Shown here piece by piece: positions 51,632 to 61,018 of a stretch of DNA of 64,000 bases (position 1 is its first letter; each line of letters starts with the position of its first letter). The notes under the pieces are model-generated. The model made no database searches, was not told the origin of the DNA, and saw only the letters and a program-made list of their open reading frames with translations. Source of the stretch: Cohnella caldifontis (GTDB taxonomy: Bacteria > Bacillota > Bacilli > Paenibacillales > Paenibacillaceae); contig NZ_JAQZSJ010000003.1 in the NCBI RefSeq assembly GCF_029360585.1, positions 62,001-126,000 of the forward strand. Direction: 5' to 3'. The position numbers and the translations under genes are program-made.

Positions 51632-52498
51632 TTAAATGGGCTTGCCCTCGAGACGTCCGAAGGTCAGGGCAAGGCCCGTTTCGTAAGAGATGGAAGGGTC
51701 GCCGTCATAAACGGACGCTGCCACGGCATCCTCTTCGCCCCGGTTGAAACGCTCCAGAAGCTCCTGGACCCGAGGCTCATACCAACGCAGCAAGCGAAGC
51801 TTCCATTCGGCATACCGCTCGTAGCGAACCTCCCGGCCCGCGATCGCGCCCGCCATGCCGAGCAGCTCCGAACAAGAGAGAGGCGGTCCGCCCCGCAAGC
51901 GCCAGTTTTTCCCGTACGCGGATTCCATCGAGGCGAGTTCGGCCGCATGCCGGGCGGCATCGTCCAGATACAGATACTCCCTTCGAACGGATAGGTCCAT
52001 GAACGGCATCACCGCCTTGCCTCGCACGATTTTGCGAATCGCGTAATGCGTGAGCGTGTTGGAGGCCGTCGGGCCGTACAGCTCCGGAACCGAAATTCGA
52101 AGGATGTCGCGTTGCGCCCCGTGGCCGGGTGCATCGCGCAGCGCTTCGGCGGGCCGATAAATCCCTTGCAGCTCCACGATCTTGGCGCCGCCGCGCGTCG
52201 CCGCGCCCCGTACGGCATCGAGCATCCGCCGGGCTTTCTCCGGTTTCTCGTCGTAGGTCAGATACAGACCGCAGAAGATCACGTCCACGCCTTCCGCCGC
52301 AGCCGCCAACTCGCCCGGATGATCCGCTTTTCCCTGCACGATCCTGATGCCCGGCGAACCGGAGTACGATTCCCTCAAAGCCGCCGTCTTTTCCGGCGAT
52401 CCGGTATAGGCGACGACTTCAACCCCCCTTCCGGCCAGCGTTCCGATTAACGCTTTTCCAAAACCGCGGCCTGCTCTTACGACCAAAGCTTTGCGCAT
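51632..52498 (-). CDS. NAD(P)-dependent epimerase/dehydratase-like (NmrA-type) protein
   Basis: About 288 residues. Rossmann-fold N-terminus (RKALVVRAGRGFGKALIGTL, a deviating dinucleotide loop), then SVPELYGPTASNTLTHYAIRK and YLYLDDAARHAAELASME. Substrate unknown. ATG 52498 has GGAGGAGAG 8 bases upstream and overlaps the preceding MFS stop by 4 bp, so it belongs to that operon. Confidence 0.78.
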   Translation of the reverse strand: MRKALVVRAGRGFGKALIGTLAGRGVEVVAYTGSPEKTAALRESYSGSPGIRIVQGKADHPGELAAAAEGVDVIFCGLYLTYDEKPEKARRMLDAVRGAATRGGAKIVELQGIYRPAEALRDAPGHGAQRDILRISVPELYGPTASNTLTHYAIRKIVRGKAVMPFMDLSVRREYLYLDDAARHAAELASMESAYGKNWRLRGGPPLSCSELLGMAGAIAGREVRYERYAEWKLRLLRWYEPRVQELLERFNRGEEDAVAASVYDGDPSISYETGLALTFGRLEGKPI

Positions 52499-52500
52499 GA

Positions 52501-53946
52501 TCATCTCTCCTCCGTATTGGATTTTGCGGCGCCGGCCGAGCCGGCGAGGACAATGACCGCGCCGATCAGCGCGAACGCGGCAGCCCCAAGGAACGCCCAG
52601 GCGAACCCGCCGGTTAAAGCTTCCGCAGCGGCCGTTCCTTTGCCCAGGAGATGATCGATTCTGGCCGAGGAGATCGTCGTCAGTAGAGCGAGCCCGATCG
52701 CGCCCCCGATTTGCTGGCTCGTATTGACCAGTCCGCTGGCCAGCCCCGCGTCTCTGTCGGCTGTACCGTGCACCGCAAGCTCGGTTCCGGAGACGAAGGC
52801 ACCGCCTAAGCCGATGCCGATGGCAATGGTCGGGCCGAGCAGATCGGCCGCGAACGTTGCTTCGCTTGGCGCCGCCGAAAGCCAGATCAAACCGGCTGCC
52901 AGCAATATCAAGGACCCGGCCAGCGTACGGCGCGTGCCGATCGATTTGACGACGGCCGGCACGGCTCCCGCGATCGCGACTAACGCTCCGGCCAGCGGAA
53001 GCTGGGTCAGTCCCGCCGTCATGGCGTTATATTGAAGCACTTGCTGCATGTAAACCGACAGGGCGAAGAACAGTCCGGTCGTCGCGCCGCCGATAAGAAA
53101 CATGGCCAGGTTGCCCCGGGTGATCGAAGGGTTCCGGAAAACGCCGAGCGGCATAAGGGGCTGAGCGGCACGTTTCTCCCAGAGAATGAACGAAACGAGC
53201 AGAACGACGGCGAGTCCGGCAAGGATCAACGTCTGCGGAGAAGCCCAGCCGACTCTCTCCGTTCCGGAGAGCGCGGCCACGAGCGATACGATGCCGGCCG
53301 TTACCGTCGCCGCTCCCGGAATATCCAGGCCGGCGCTGTCGCCTGCCGCATCCTTCGCGATGAGCAGCGGCGTAGCCGCGACGACCAGCAATCCAACGGG
53401 AACGTTCACGTAGAACACCGACGGCCAGCCGAAGGAAGAAGTAAGCACGCCGCCGAGCAGTACGCCTGCCGCGCTTCCGATGCCCGCGACGGCACCCCAG
53501 ATGCCGAGCGCTTTCGCGCGGTCCCGAGGATCCGCGAACAACCGGGTGACAAGGGCGAGCGCCGCCGGAGCGAGCAGCGCGGCCGAAGCCCCCTGCACCG
53601 CTCTCGCCGTTAACAGCCAGGCCCCCGAGTCGGCGAGTCCCGCCGCCGCGGATGCGGCGGCAAACCCGGTGACGCCGATCAGGAATAGACGACGGTGCCC
53701 GAATCGATCGGACAGTCGGCCGCCAAGCAGCAGAAAACCGCCGAAAGGAAGCACATAAGCGGTGATCACCCAACTGAGCATGTTCGTGCCGAGCATAAGC
53801 TCTTCTCCGAGGGACGGCAGCGCGATATTGACGATCGAGGCGTCCAGCACGACCAGAAATTGCGCCAGCGCCAGCGCGATCAGCGCCCACCAGCGATGGG
53901 ATACCGCACGCGTTGCCGCTGCGGCGGGTTGAACCGATGCATTCAT
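52501..53946 (-). CDS. DHA2-family (EmrB/QacA) MFS drug transporter
   Basis: A 481-residue protein with 14 membrane segments: FLVVLDASIVNIALPSLGEE (DHA2 motif D1), GGFLLLGGRLSDRFGHRR (motif A), and GIGSAAGVLLGGVLTSSFGWP (motif C, proton coupling). Confers export of cationic drugs. AAAGGAGAG lies 5 bases before ATG 53946. Controlled by the upstream TetR-type repressor. Confidence 0.9.
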   Translation of the reverse strand: MNASVQPAAAATRAVSHRWWALIALALAQFLVVLDASIVNIALPSLGEELMLGTNMLSWVITAYVLPFGGFLLLGGRLSDRFGHRRLFLIGVTGFAAASAAAGLADSGAWLLTARAVQGASAALLAPAALALVTRLFADPRDRAKALGIWGAVAGIGSAAGVLLGGVLTSSFGWPSVFYVNVPVGLLVVAATPLLIAKDAAGDSAGLDIPGAATVTAGIVSLVAALSGTERVGWASPQTLILAGLAVVLLVSFILWEKRAAQPLMPLGVFRNPSITRGNLAMFLIGGATTGLFFALSVYMQQVLQYNAMTAGLTQLPLAGALVAIAGAVPAVVKSIGTRRTLAGSLILLAAGLIWLSAAPSEATFAADLLGPTIAIGIGLGGAFVSGTELAVHGTADRDAGLASGLVNTSQQIGGAIGLALLTTISSARIDHLLGKGTAAAEALTGGFAWAFLGAAAFALIGAVIVLAGSAGAAKSNTEER

Positions 53947-53973
53947 GGAACATCTCTCCTTTAGAATTTATGA

Positions 53974-54080
53974 GTGATTGATCAATCACAAATGTTCAAA
54001 AAAATAACAATATAAATTGATTGATCAATCACTTGTCTTTCACCACTATACACGATGGAAAGTGATCAATCAATCACTTT
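53974..54080. promoter_or_regulatory. Cluster of TetR-type operators
   Basis: GTGATTGATCAATCAC (53974-53989) is a perfect 16-bp palindrome; TTGATTGATCAATCAC (54017-54032) differs only at one end. A third, imperfect copy lies at about 54061-54078 (AGTGATCAATCAATCACTT). They flank the promoter region of the DHA2 gene. Confidence 0.75.
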
Positions 54081-54094
54081 TTTGCCGCAGAATA

Positions 54095-54616
54095 TCAGAA
54101 CTCTTTCAGCTCAGGCATATTCAGGGCTACGGCGACGTTGCACAACATGCCGCGCGCCAGGAACAGCATCGTCCGTTCCTCCGGCTGCGGAAGGCCTGCT
54201 TTCCGGAATGCGTTCAGCACCGTGACGCGAACTTGCCGGAATCCGTCCCGCATCGCGTCTTGGATCGCCGGCTCCCGGATCGTTTGGGCTTGCATCTGCA
54301 GCAGCACCTCATTTTGATGTTTGGCGAGGATTTCTTCGTAAACAAGGATCAGATCGTGCTCCAGTTGTTCAGGCGTCGCGGATTCCACCACTTGGCGGAA
54401 CGAATCGAGGACCCGCTGCCAAGAAGCTTCGATCGCCGCCAGCAACAAGGCCTCTTTGGTAGCGAAGAACCGGAAAACATAGGACTGCGAGATGCTCGCC
54501 CGTTCCGCCACTTGAGCCGTCGTCGCCCGGAAATAGCCGATTTCCGCGAACACCTCGATCGCCGCCGATAGGATCTCCGATCTCCGATTCACCGATACCG
54601 ATTCGGTTTTCGCCAT
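54095..54616 (-). CDS. TetR/AcrR-family repressor of the DHA2 transporter
   Basis: About 173 residues: HTH SEILSAAIEVFAEIGYFRATT, QVAERASISQSYVFRFFATKEALL, and a C-terminal dimerisation/ligand domain. Short for the family but without an internal gap. It lies upstream of the DHA2 gene on the same strand. Start ATG 54616 follows a GAGAGG 12 bases upstream; an imperfect GTGATTGATCAATCAC (54643-54658) is upstream and suggests autoregulation. Confidence 0.88.
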   Translation of the reverse strand: MAKTESVSVNRRSEILSAAIEVFAEIGYFRATTAQVAERASISQSYVFRFFATKEALLLAAIEASWQRVLDSFRQVVESATPEQLEHDLILVYEEILAKHQNEVLLQMQAQTIREPAIQDAMRDGFRQVRVTVLNAFRKAGLPQPEERTMLFLARGMLCNVAVALNMPELKEF

Positions 54617-54642
54617 TCGCCATCCCATCCTCTCGGAAGTTA

Positions 54643-54658
54643 GTGATTCATCAATCTC
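54643..54658. promoter_or_regulatory. Degenerate TetR operator before its own gene
   Basis: GTGATTCATCAATCTC matches GTGATTGATCAATCAC at 14 of 16 positions, 27 bp before the TetR start. Confidence 0.55.
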
Positions 54659-54753
54659 AGTATAGATGACCCCTCCCAACCATGCAACTTCGCAGCGTCT
54701 TCTTCGGCAACCGCCGGTCGGGCAGAGGGCTGAGTCGAAGGGTAGAGGTGCCC

Positions 54754-57700
54754 TTATAACATCAAAATCTCGCGAAGCTCTTGTTCGGTCAACAGAGAAG
54801 CCCCATCCGGATCGGGGCCCGTCACTTGGTCGATCAAGAGCTTCTTGCGGTGCTGGAGCTCGTACATTTTCTCCTCCATCGTATCCCGGGCGATGAGGCG
54901 GATGACTTGCACGACGTTCTTCTGCCCCAGGCGGTGGGCGCGGTCGGCCGCCTGCTGTTCGACCGCCGGGTTCCACCACAGATCGTAGAGGATGACGGTG
55001 TCGGCCCCCGTCAAATTGAGTCCGGTGCCTCCGGCTTTCATGGAGATGAGGAAGACGTCCCGCTCCCCGTCGTTGAACCGGCTGCACAGTTCGACGCGCT
55101 CGCGGACGGGCGTGGATCCGTCCAGGTAGAAGAACGGAACGCCTTGATCGTTCAGCGTTTTGCCGATCAGGCCGAGCATCTGCGTGAACTGGGAGAAGAT
55201 CAGCAGCCGTTTCCGGTTGGCCAGGCCTTCTTCCACGATCTCGATCAGCTGCTCCAGCTTGGCGGAGCTTCCCTCGTAGCCTTCGACGAACAAGGCGGGA
55301 TGGCAGCAGATTTGCCGGAGCCGGGTGAGGCCGGCCAAGATTTTGATCCGGCTCTTGCGGTATCCGTCCACGCTCAGATGCTTCAGCGTTTCCTGCTGCA
55401 GCTTGGCCAAGTACGCCGTATACAGCTTCTTCTGCTCGGGCAGCAGTTCGCTGGGTTTGACCCCCTCGATCTTCTCCGGCAAATCCTGCAGCACGTCGCT
55501 CTTCCACCGGCGCAGCATGAAAGGCCGCGCGCGCTTGGCCGCTTCTTGGCCGGTTAAGTTCCCGAACGATTTCAAGTCCTGGAACAAGGCCGGGAACACG
55601 ACGTCGAAAATCGACCACAGCTCCTCCAGGCGGTTCTCGACGGGCGTTCCGGTCAAGGCGAAGCGGTGGCTCGCTTGGATCGCCTTCACGGCCCGCGCGG
55701 TCTGCGTGGCGTGGTTTTTGAACGCTTGCGCCTCGTCCAAGATCAAGGTATGGAAAGTCTGGCGCGCATAGAGCGGAGCGTCCCGCAGCAGAAGCGGGTA
55801 CGACGTGAGGACGACGTCGAACTCGGCCGAGCCGCGCAGCTTCTCGGCGCGTTCGGCCTGGGTGCCGTCCGCGATGAGCACCCGCAGCTCCGGCGCGAAC
55901 TTCCGCAGTTCGTTGCGCCAATTGTAGACGAGCGATCCCGGCGAGATGACGAGCGCGGGGGCGCGCCGCTCCCGGATTTCCGGCTGCGCGGACAGGAGGA
56001 AAGCAATGCTCTGCAGCGTCTTGCCGAGCCCCATGTCATCCGCCAGAATGCCGCCGAACCCGTAATAGGCGAGCGTCTTCAGCCATTGGTAGCCCAGTTT
56101 CTGATAATCCCGCAGCACGTCCGCGAGCGAGGCGGGGATCGGGAAATCGAGATTGTCCGGATTCCGCAGGTTCTCGAGCAGCCGTCGAACCGGTTTGTCC
56201 AGCTTCCAGGCGGGGGACTCGCGGTTGATCCAATGAATGGCGCGGGGCAGGGGAACCCGGATCCGCTTGCCGTTCAACTCCGAAGGAAGAAGCCCCGTTT
56301 CGTTGAGGAAGCGGGCCAGTTCCTGCAATTCCGCGCTGTCCAGCGGCATCAGGGAGCCGTTCGGCAGGCGGTAGTATCTCCGTTTCTCCTCGAGCGAACG
56401 GATGAGGCCGCGGATTTCGGTTTCCGGGATCCATCCCATGTCGAGGCGGAATTCCAGCCAGTTCATCCGCTCGTCCGCGGACACTTCCACGCCGGTCTTC
56501 GGCATCTCTCCCGGCTGGATCACCCGCAGCTTCACCGCCGTCGTGGCGTACACCTTCATCCGTTTCTCCAGCTGCGGCAAGACCGTATACAGGAAGTCGA
56601 ACTCGTCTTCCTCGTCGCTCATGACATAACCGGATTCCGTCCGCACGAACGGGCTTTGTTCGATCAAGCCCAAGAGCTCCCGCTCTTGTTCGAGATCGCG
56701 GACGATCACGCGGCCCGCGCCTTCCTGTATCCGGCTGTCTTCCAGCGGATTGATCGCGATTTCGTCGTATTGGAACTCGACCGCGGCCAGCAGCCGGTCC
56801 TTCACCCGATCGAGATACAGCTTCGCCTGCAGCGGGGCTTGGGTGATGCCCGCCGCCACGGCCGGGTCGATGTCGACGCGGCCCAGCTTCCGGAAGCCGG
56901 GCACCGCCTTCTCGAGAAAAGCCGCGATTTGGCCGCGGGGAATCGGAATGTCCGGCGTGCCCGATTGTTCGAGGATCGCCTGGAGCTCCGCGAGCTGCCG
57001 GCTTCGTTTCGCCGGAAGCGGGACCAGCCGGCCTTGGAGGAAGGCCATGCCGTAAGCCTCCTCCAAGAGCGTGATCTGCTCCAATCCGCGTACGCGCAGC
57101 AGATACCCGCCGGTCGCCGCGGCTTCCCGGAACTCGAAGCGAAGAGGCAGCGGTTCGTCGGACTGAATGACGCCGTCGTAGGTGAGGTCCCCATCCATTA
57201 CGGTGACCTTAGGCGCTTGCGCAAGCAAGGGAAACAAGCCGTTCCAAGCCCGCGGGGATACGAGCAGCATGCGGTCGCCGCCCGCGCCCGAGTGTACGCG
57301 GCCCGCTTCGGGCTCGGCGGAACGTTCCCGAACCGTATCGATCAACGCCCGAAGTACGGCTTCGTTCTCCTTCGCGAAGCTGTGGAGCTCGGGATCGTAG
57401 CTGAATCTCGGCGATACCGGATAGCTTTCCCTCCGGTCCAGCTGGTCCAAGAAAGAAGCGAGGTTCTTGATTATATATAAAGCTTTGGGTCCGATCTTCA
57501 GCTCGATGCCGAACAGGGCGGCGTGTCGGCGCACGGCCAGCAGCCGGAGGATGAACTCCGCTTCCAGCGGCGTTCTCGTTTCCGCCAAGGTTTGATTGCG
57601 AATAGGGCGCCGGGGACCGTCGTCGAACAAGCCGAGAATGCGCTCGGCAAGGGGGACGCGTTCCTGCGGATCGGCCGCCGCTTCCGCGGGAAGCGAGGCG

Positions 57701-58014
57701 GCGGCCTGAGCCGCCGAACCGCCGGTCTGCTGGATGTCGTACAGCCGAATCAGCACGGCGGCGATATGGTGGCAGAACGAATCGAAAGAACCGATGGCCG
57801 GGCACGTGCACCGGGCATTCGGCTTGCCGCTCCAATCGAAAGCCAAGCGGACCTCCTCGCGGCTGGTCCCGTCCACCTCGGCCGCGTATTCGCGAGCTTC
57901 GGGATCGAAGCGCTGAAACCGGACCTTATCCGCCCGGCTCAATCGCTCGCCTTTCTGATACGCATAAGGGCTGCACCATTGTTTGATCGATTTCTTGGTC
58001 AGCTTCATGCCCAT
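54754..58014 (-). CDS. SNF2-family helicase with SWIM zinc finger
   Basis: A 1086-residue protein. N-terminal SWIM finger CTCPAIGSFDSFCHH (about 69-83, CxC...CxH), a long middle region, then SNF2_N: motif I ADDMGLGKTLQSIAF (near 630), Walker B-like LILDEAQAFKNH, motif III LTGTPVENRLEELWS, and the C-terminal helicase with GGTGLNLTGADTVILYDLWW and EQQAADRAHRLGQ (motif VI Arg). Length fits Bacillus SWIM-SNF2 proteins. It remodels DNA-protein complexes; the target is unknown. ATG 58014 follows AAAGGGG; single gene. Confidence 0.9.
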   Translation of the reverse strand: MGMKLTKKSIKQWCSPYAYQKGERLSRADKVRFQRFDPEAREYAAEVDGTSREEVRLAFDWSGKPNARCTCPAIGSFDSFCHHIAAVLIRLYDIQQTGGSAAQAAASLPAEAAADPQERVPLAERILGLFDDGPRRPIRNQTLAETRTPLEAEFILRLLAVRRHAALFGIELKIGPKALYIIKNLASFLDQLDRRESYPVSPRFSYDPELHSFAKENEAVLRALIDTVRERSAEPEAGRVHSGAGGDRMLLVSPRAWNGLFPLLAQAPKVTVMDGDLTYDGVIQSDEPLPLRFEFREAAATGGYLLRVRGLEQITLLEEAYGMAFLQGRLVPLPAKRSRQLAELQAILEQSGTPDIPIPRGQIAAFLEKAVPGFRKLGRVDIDPAVAAGITQAPLQAKLYLDRVKDRLLAAVEFQYDEIAINPLEDSRIQEGAGRVIVRDLEQERELLGLIEQSPFVRTESGYVMSDEEDEFDFLYTVLPQLEKRMKVYATTAVKLRVIQPGEMPKTGVEVSADERMNWLEFRLDMGWIPETEIRGLIRSLEEKRRYYRLPNGSLMPLDSAELQELARFLNETGLLPSELNGKRIRVPLPRAIHWINRESPAWKLDKPVRRLLENLRNPDNLDFPIPASLADVLRDYQKLGYQWLKTLAYYGFGGILADDMGLGKTLQSIAFLLSAQPEIRERRAPALVISPGSLVYNWRNELRKFAPELRVLIADGTQAERAEKLRGSAEFDVVLTSYPLLLRDAPLYARQTFHTLILDEAQAFKNHATQTARAVKAIQASHRFALTGTPVENRLEELWSIFDVVFPALFQDLKSFGNLTGQEAAKRARPFMLRRWKSDVLQDLPEKIEGVKPSELLPEQKKLYTAYLAKLQQETLKHLSVDGYRKSRIKILAGLTRLRQICCHPALFVEGYEGSSAKLEQLIEIVEEGLANRKRLLIFSQFTQMLGLIGKTLNDQGVPFFYLDGSTPVRERVELCSRFNDGERDVFLISMKAGGTGLNLTGADTVILYDLWWNPAVEQQAADRAHRLGQKNVVQVIRLIARDTMEEKMYELQHRKKLLIDQVTGPDPDGASLLTEQELREILML

Positions 58015-58296
58015 GGGCGGCCCCTTTCTAGATGATCCAATCTAAGAAGTCGAGGAAGTCGGAAATAAGAGTGCCGGAAACGGCCCATTGCGAGCCGTTA
58101 AGAAACTTTCTTCCTCAACGCCCCCGCAGCATTGTCATGGAAGTCAGTACGTCTGGGGGAGGACACCTTTTTTAACCGATTACGAATCAATGAAAATGCC
58201 GGAGGATTACAGTTGCAGTCGGTATGCTTATGTGTCCATTGTAGCATAAACGGATTCGCCCGATTTCGCGCCGGCGGACAAAGTCCAGCGCAAGGC
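58015..58296. other. Interval between SNF2 and the reductase gene
   Basis: A 282-bp region with the SNF2 promoter side and no convincing reading frame. A GTTAAGAAACTTTC stretch near 58096 and a T run near 58168 are the only features noted. Confidence 0.35.
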
Positions 58297-58836
58297 TCAG
58301 TGTACGAGAAGCGGCGCGGGGGACAGGATATGCTCCGCGTATCTCCGCGATTGTTCGAGGAGTTCTTCCTCGGAAGCCCGATTGGCGTTATAGAGCACGT
58401 AAGGCGGCAGGAACACGCCGTTGCACTTGGTGAAGGTGCGTTGGATCGGTTTCAGGAATTCGCTGATCGTGAACCAATTTTCCCCGCCCGCCTGATAGCA
58501 ATTGAACGTTCCCCCCGAAGTAATCGCAGCCATGAACTCTTTCCCCTTCAAGGCTTTGCCTTCCGGACCGTACGCCCAACCGAACGTGAGCACGTCCTCC
58601 ATCCACTTTTTGAGCAAAGCGGGACAACTGTACCAGTACCAAGGGAACTGGAATACGATCCGGTCGTACGCCAATAGCAGTCGCTGCTCTCTCTCCACGT
58701 CGATCTTCCAATCCGGATACTCCCGGTACAGCAGCCGGATATCCGCCGCCTCACGCCGCTGCAGCTCCTTCACGAGAGCCGCGTTCGCGCGGGAGGTTTC
58801 CAGGTTAGGGTGTGCCACCATTACCATCAGTTTCAT
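58297..58836 (-). CDS. NAD(P)H oxidoreductase, flavodoxin-like fold
   Basis: About 179 residues: first strand and loop KLMVMVAHPNLETSRAN, FQFPWYWYSCPALLKKWMEDVL, FMAAITSGGTFNCYQAGG and a C-terminal YAEHILS. KefF/MdaB-type NAD(P)H:quinone or nitro reductase. Unlike the copy at 7631 it has the complete first strand. ATG 58836 is preceded by AAGGTGATTGTGG. Divergent from an HxlR regulator. Confidence 0.88.
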   Translation of the reverse strand: MKLMVMVAHPNLETSRANAALVKELQRREAADIRLLYREYPDWKIDVEREQRLLLAYDRIVFQFPWYWYSCPALLKKWMEDVLTFGWAYGPEGKALKGKEFMAAITSGGTFNCYQAGGENWFTISEFLKPIQRTFTKCNGVFLPPYVLYNANRASEEELLEQSRRYAEHILSPAPLLVH

Positions 58837-58995
58837 TTCCACAATCACCTTGCCTTCCGAAAAGATGGCGCGCGCGCTTAAGCCCCCCCATTATCGATCC
58901 GAACGGCAGGCTTGAAAAGTACGCTCTTTCAGATGACTCAGTCTTGAAAAACGTACGGGTGGCCGCGTCCGGCATGTCGGGTGGTACGTTGCGAA

Positions 58996-59006
58996 GTACT
59001 AAGTAC
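58996..59006. promoter_or_regulatory. Palindrome in the reductase/HxlR intergenic region
   Basis: GTACTAAGTAC is an 11-bp odd palindrome between the divergent genes, about 60 bp before the HxlR start. It resembles TACT/AGTA dyads of redox-sensing HxlR (YodB-type) regulators, but the match is loose. Confidence 0.4.
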
Positions 59007-59064
59007 GGATCGAAATCGTACTATGGAAAACCGCGCCGCTCATGTAAATTAGAGGGGAGAGATA

Positions 59065-59463
59065 TTGGGAAAAACGCTCGGACAGGGAGTGGGGATCGTG
59101 GGCGAAGGCGCGGGACGTCCCGCCAGAAGGCAGGGGATTCTGACCGCCCTGCAGGTTATCGGGGGGAAGTGGAAGCCGCTGATCCTGTTCATCCTGCTGA
59201 AGGAAGGAACGAAACGGTTCGGGGAGCTAAGGCGGCTTCTCCCGGGGATCACGCAGGGCATGTTGACGAACCAGCTCCGGGAACTGGAGCGGGACGGGCT
59301 GATCGTACGGAAAGTGTATCCGACGATTCCGCCGAAGGTGGAATATTCGCTGTCCGATCACGGACGGTCGCTGGAAGGGATTCTGACCGACATGTGCAGC
59401 TGGGGATTCGCCCATTTGGAGCATGCGGGCAAGGAGAATGAGGCGATCGAGGAAAGCAGGTGA
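59065..59463 (+). CDS. HxlR-family transcriptional regulator
   Basis: A 132-residue winged-helix protein: [65 protein letters not shown], with a Cys near residue 113 (DMCSWGF). YodB/CatR relatives sense quinones through Cys; this site differs, so redox sensing is inference. TTG 59065 follows GAGGGGAGAG. Probably regulates the divergent reductase. Overlaps the next gene by 4 bp. Confidence 0.9.
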   Translation: MGKTLGQGVGIVGEGAGRPARRQGILTALQVIGGKWKPLILFILLKEGTKRFGELRRLLPGITQGMLTNQLRELERDGLIVRKVYPTIPPKVEYSLSDHGRSLEGILTDMCSWGFAHLEHAGKENEAIEESR

Positions 59464-60155
59464 ACGCAATGATGCGAGGAGACTCGGCAACGACGCTGCC
59501 GGATGCGCGGCTGTTGGACGCGTTCCCTTGTTTGCGAGCGGTCGGATCGGAGGAATGGTCGGAGGCGCGGCCGACCGTGCGGGCTTTCCCGGCCGGTACG
59601 CGATTCTTCCAGCGGGAGGATGCCGCCTCCTACGGCATGTTCCTGCTGAGCGGTACCGCGCGGATCAGCCGGATCGCCGCGGACGGAAGCGAGTCCGTCA
59701 TGGCCAAGCTGTCGGCGGGCGAAGTGTGCGCCTTGCTCGTGCTGAGCGGCCTCAGCGGCCGCGATTATCCGGGCGCCCTCACGGCCGAGACGGATACGGA
59801 GGCGCTCTTCGTGGCCAAACGGAGTTTTCTGCGTTGGCTGCACGCCTACGACGATCTTCGGAGCTCCGTGTTCGGCGGTTTGCTCGATGGGATGTTGCGC
59901 ATGAGCGAGCAGTCGGAGTCGAGGCGGACGGAGCCGTTGGAAGCGCGGCTGGCGAGAGCGCTGCTGCATCGCGCCGCGGAGGGGCAGTCTCTGCTGAACG
60001 TCACGCATCAGGAGTTGGCCGCGGAAATCGGCTCCGCCCGCGAGGTCGTCAGCCGCGCGCTGCGGCGATTCCGGAACTGCGGATGGGTAGAGACGGGGCG
60101 GGGCTGGGTGCGGGTTCTCCGCCGGCAAGCGTTGGAGACGCAGTTGCGTGACTAG
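59460..60155 (+). CDS. Crp/Fnr-family transcriptional regulator
   Basis: A 231-residue protein: cNMP-binding-like barrel ([42 protein letters not shown]) and a C-terminal HTH ([36 protein letters not shown]). No Cys cluster typical of Fe-S Fnr. Ligand unknown. GTG 59460 overlaps the HxlR stop (GTGA); an ATG at 59469 is also in frame. It precedes a peroxiredoxin-like gene. Confidence 0.88.
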   Translation: MNAMMRGDSATTLPDARLLDAFPCLRAVGSEEWSEARPTVRAFPAGTRFFQREDAASYGMFLLSGTARISRIAADGSESVMAKLSAGEVCALLVLSGLSGRDYPGALTAETDTEALFVAKRSFLRWLHAYDDLRSSVFGGLLDGMLRMSEQSESRRTEPLEARLARALLHRAAEGQSLLNVTHQELAAEIGSAREVVSRALRRFRNCGWVETGRGWVRVLRRQALETQLRD

Positions 60156-60160
60156 GTCAC
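60148..60160. promoter_or_regulatory. Candidate Crp/Fnr-type dyad
   Basis: GTGAC-TAG-GTCAC is a perfect 13-bp dyad overlapping the regulator's stop codon, about 70 bp before the peroxiredoxin start. GTGA-N5-TCAC is one base short of the classic Crp spacing, so it is tentative. Confidence 0.35.
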
Positions 60161-60229
60161 GGAAGTGTTCGGGCTCCTCCTGGTATGATGTTTTCGCATC
60201 TGATCCGCTTCAATGAGGAGGAGTTTTCC

Positions 60230-60784
60230 ATGTCCAACATCCGCCTACAGTCCGGAATGGCCGCGCCCCTATTCGCCGCCGCCGACATCCATGGCCATCC
60301 CGTATCTTTGGAGGATTACCGCGGCCGCAAGGTGCTGCTGGCTTTCTTCCGGTTCTCGGCTTGCGCGCTCTGCAATTTGCGCGTCCGCCGTTTCAAGGAG
60401 CGTTATCCGCAGTGGCGAAGCCAGGGGCTGGAAGTCATCGCCGTGTTCGAATCGCCTTTGTCCCATATGAAGACTTATGTCGGGGCTCAGGATGTCTCCT
60501 TTCCGCTCGTTGCCGATCCCGGTGCCGCCCTTTATGATTTGTTCGGCGTCGAGGTTTCCGCGGAGAAGGTTCAGGTGACTTTGGCGGATGAACGCACGAA
60601 GGGATTCGTGGAAGAGGCCGCGTCCGCCGGCTTCCCGCTGACGCCCGAGCAAGGCTCGAACTTCCACCGGATTCCGGCCGAGTTCCTGCTCGACGAACGG
60701 GGGATCGTGCGCACGGCGCATTACGGCCGGCTGCTTACCGACCATTTGGCATTCGAGGAGATCGACCGTTTCGCGGCCGAATAA
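60230..60784 (+). CDS. Peroxiredoxin-like redoxin protein
   Basis: About 184 residues: SGMAAPLFAAADIHGHPVS, VLLAFFRFSACALCNLRVRR (redox CxxC), VIAVFESPLSHMKTYV, IPAEFLLDERGIVRTAHYG. AhpC/TSA family, likely a thiol peroxidase or disulfide reductase. GAGGAGGA lies 7 bases before ATG 60230. Likely co-regulated by the upstream Crp-type protein; TATGAT at 60184-60189 could be a -10 box. Confidence 0.85.
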   Translation: MSNIRLQSGMAAPLFAAADIHGHPVSLEDYRGRKVLLAFFRFSACALCNLRVRRFKERYPQWRSQGLEVIAVFESPLSHMKTYVGAQDVSFPLVADPGAALYDLFGVEVSAEKVQVTLADERTKGFVEEAASAGFPLTPEQGSNFHRIPAEFLLDERGIVRTAHYGRLLTDHLAFEEIDRFAAE

Positions 60785-61018
60785 CGGACGCGGGCTTAAG
60801 GTAGGCGACATCCCGTCTAGTGGGGACCTCCATTGGCGGAATTCCCATGAAAGAATGCATTCTGTCCGCAGGTGAAAAAAACCGGCATCCTGCTGATGGG
60901 ATGGCTCGGTTTGGTCCTTGAATCGCCAGAATTTATAATTTTTCGGGGTGAAGTCGTGCTCCATCCCTTTCTTTGAAAGATCAGACGCCGACTGCCCCAT
61001 TCGCTGAGTCGGTAAGGC
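60785..61018. other. Gene-free interval before the repeat element
   Basis: The 642-bp interval 60785-61426 holds no credible gene. The first part shows no clear feature except a GC-rich 3' flank of the peroxiredoxin; the rest is the repeat at 61019-61201 and the hairpin at 61384. Confidence 0.45.

Noticed and set aside
54095-55921. Apparent 608-codon fusion of TetR with the SNF2 region
   Set aside because: The frame crosses the SNF2 3' end in a different frame. Only the 173-residue TetR part is real, with its own start at 54616.
54781-57480. Long plus-strand open frames opposite the SNF2 gene
   Set aside because: They are the high-GC antisense shadow of the helicase frame. They have no motifs, and the minus frame has all SNF2 motifs.
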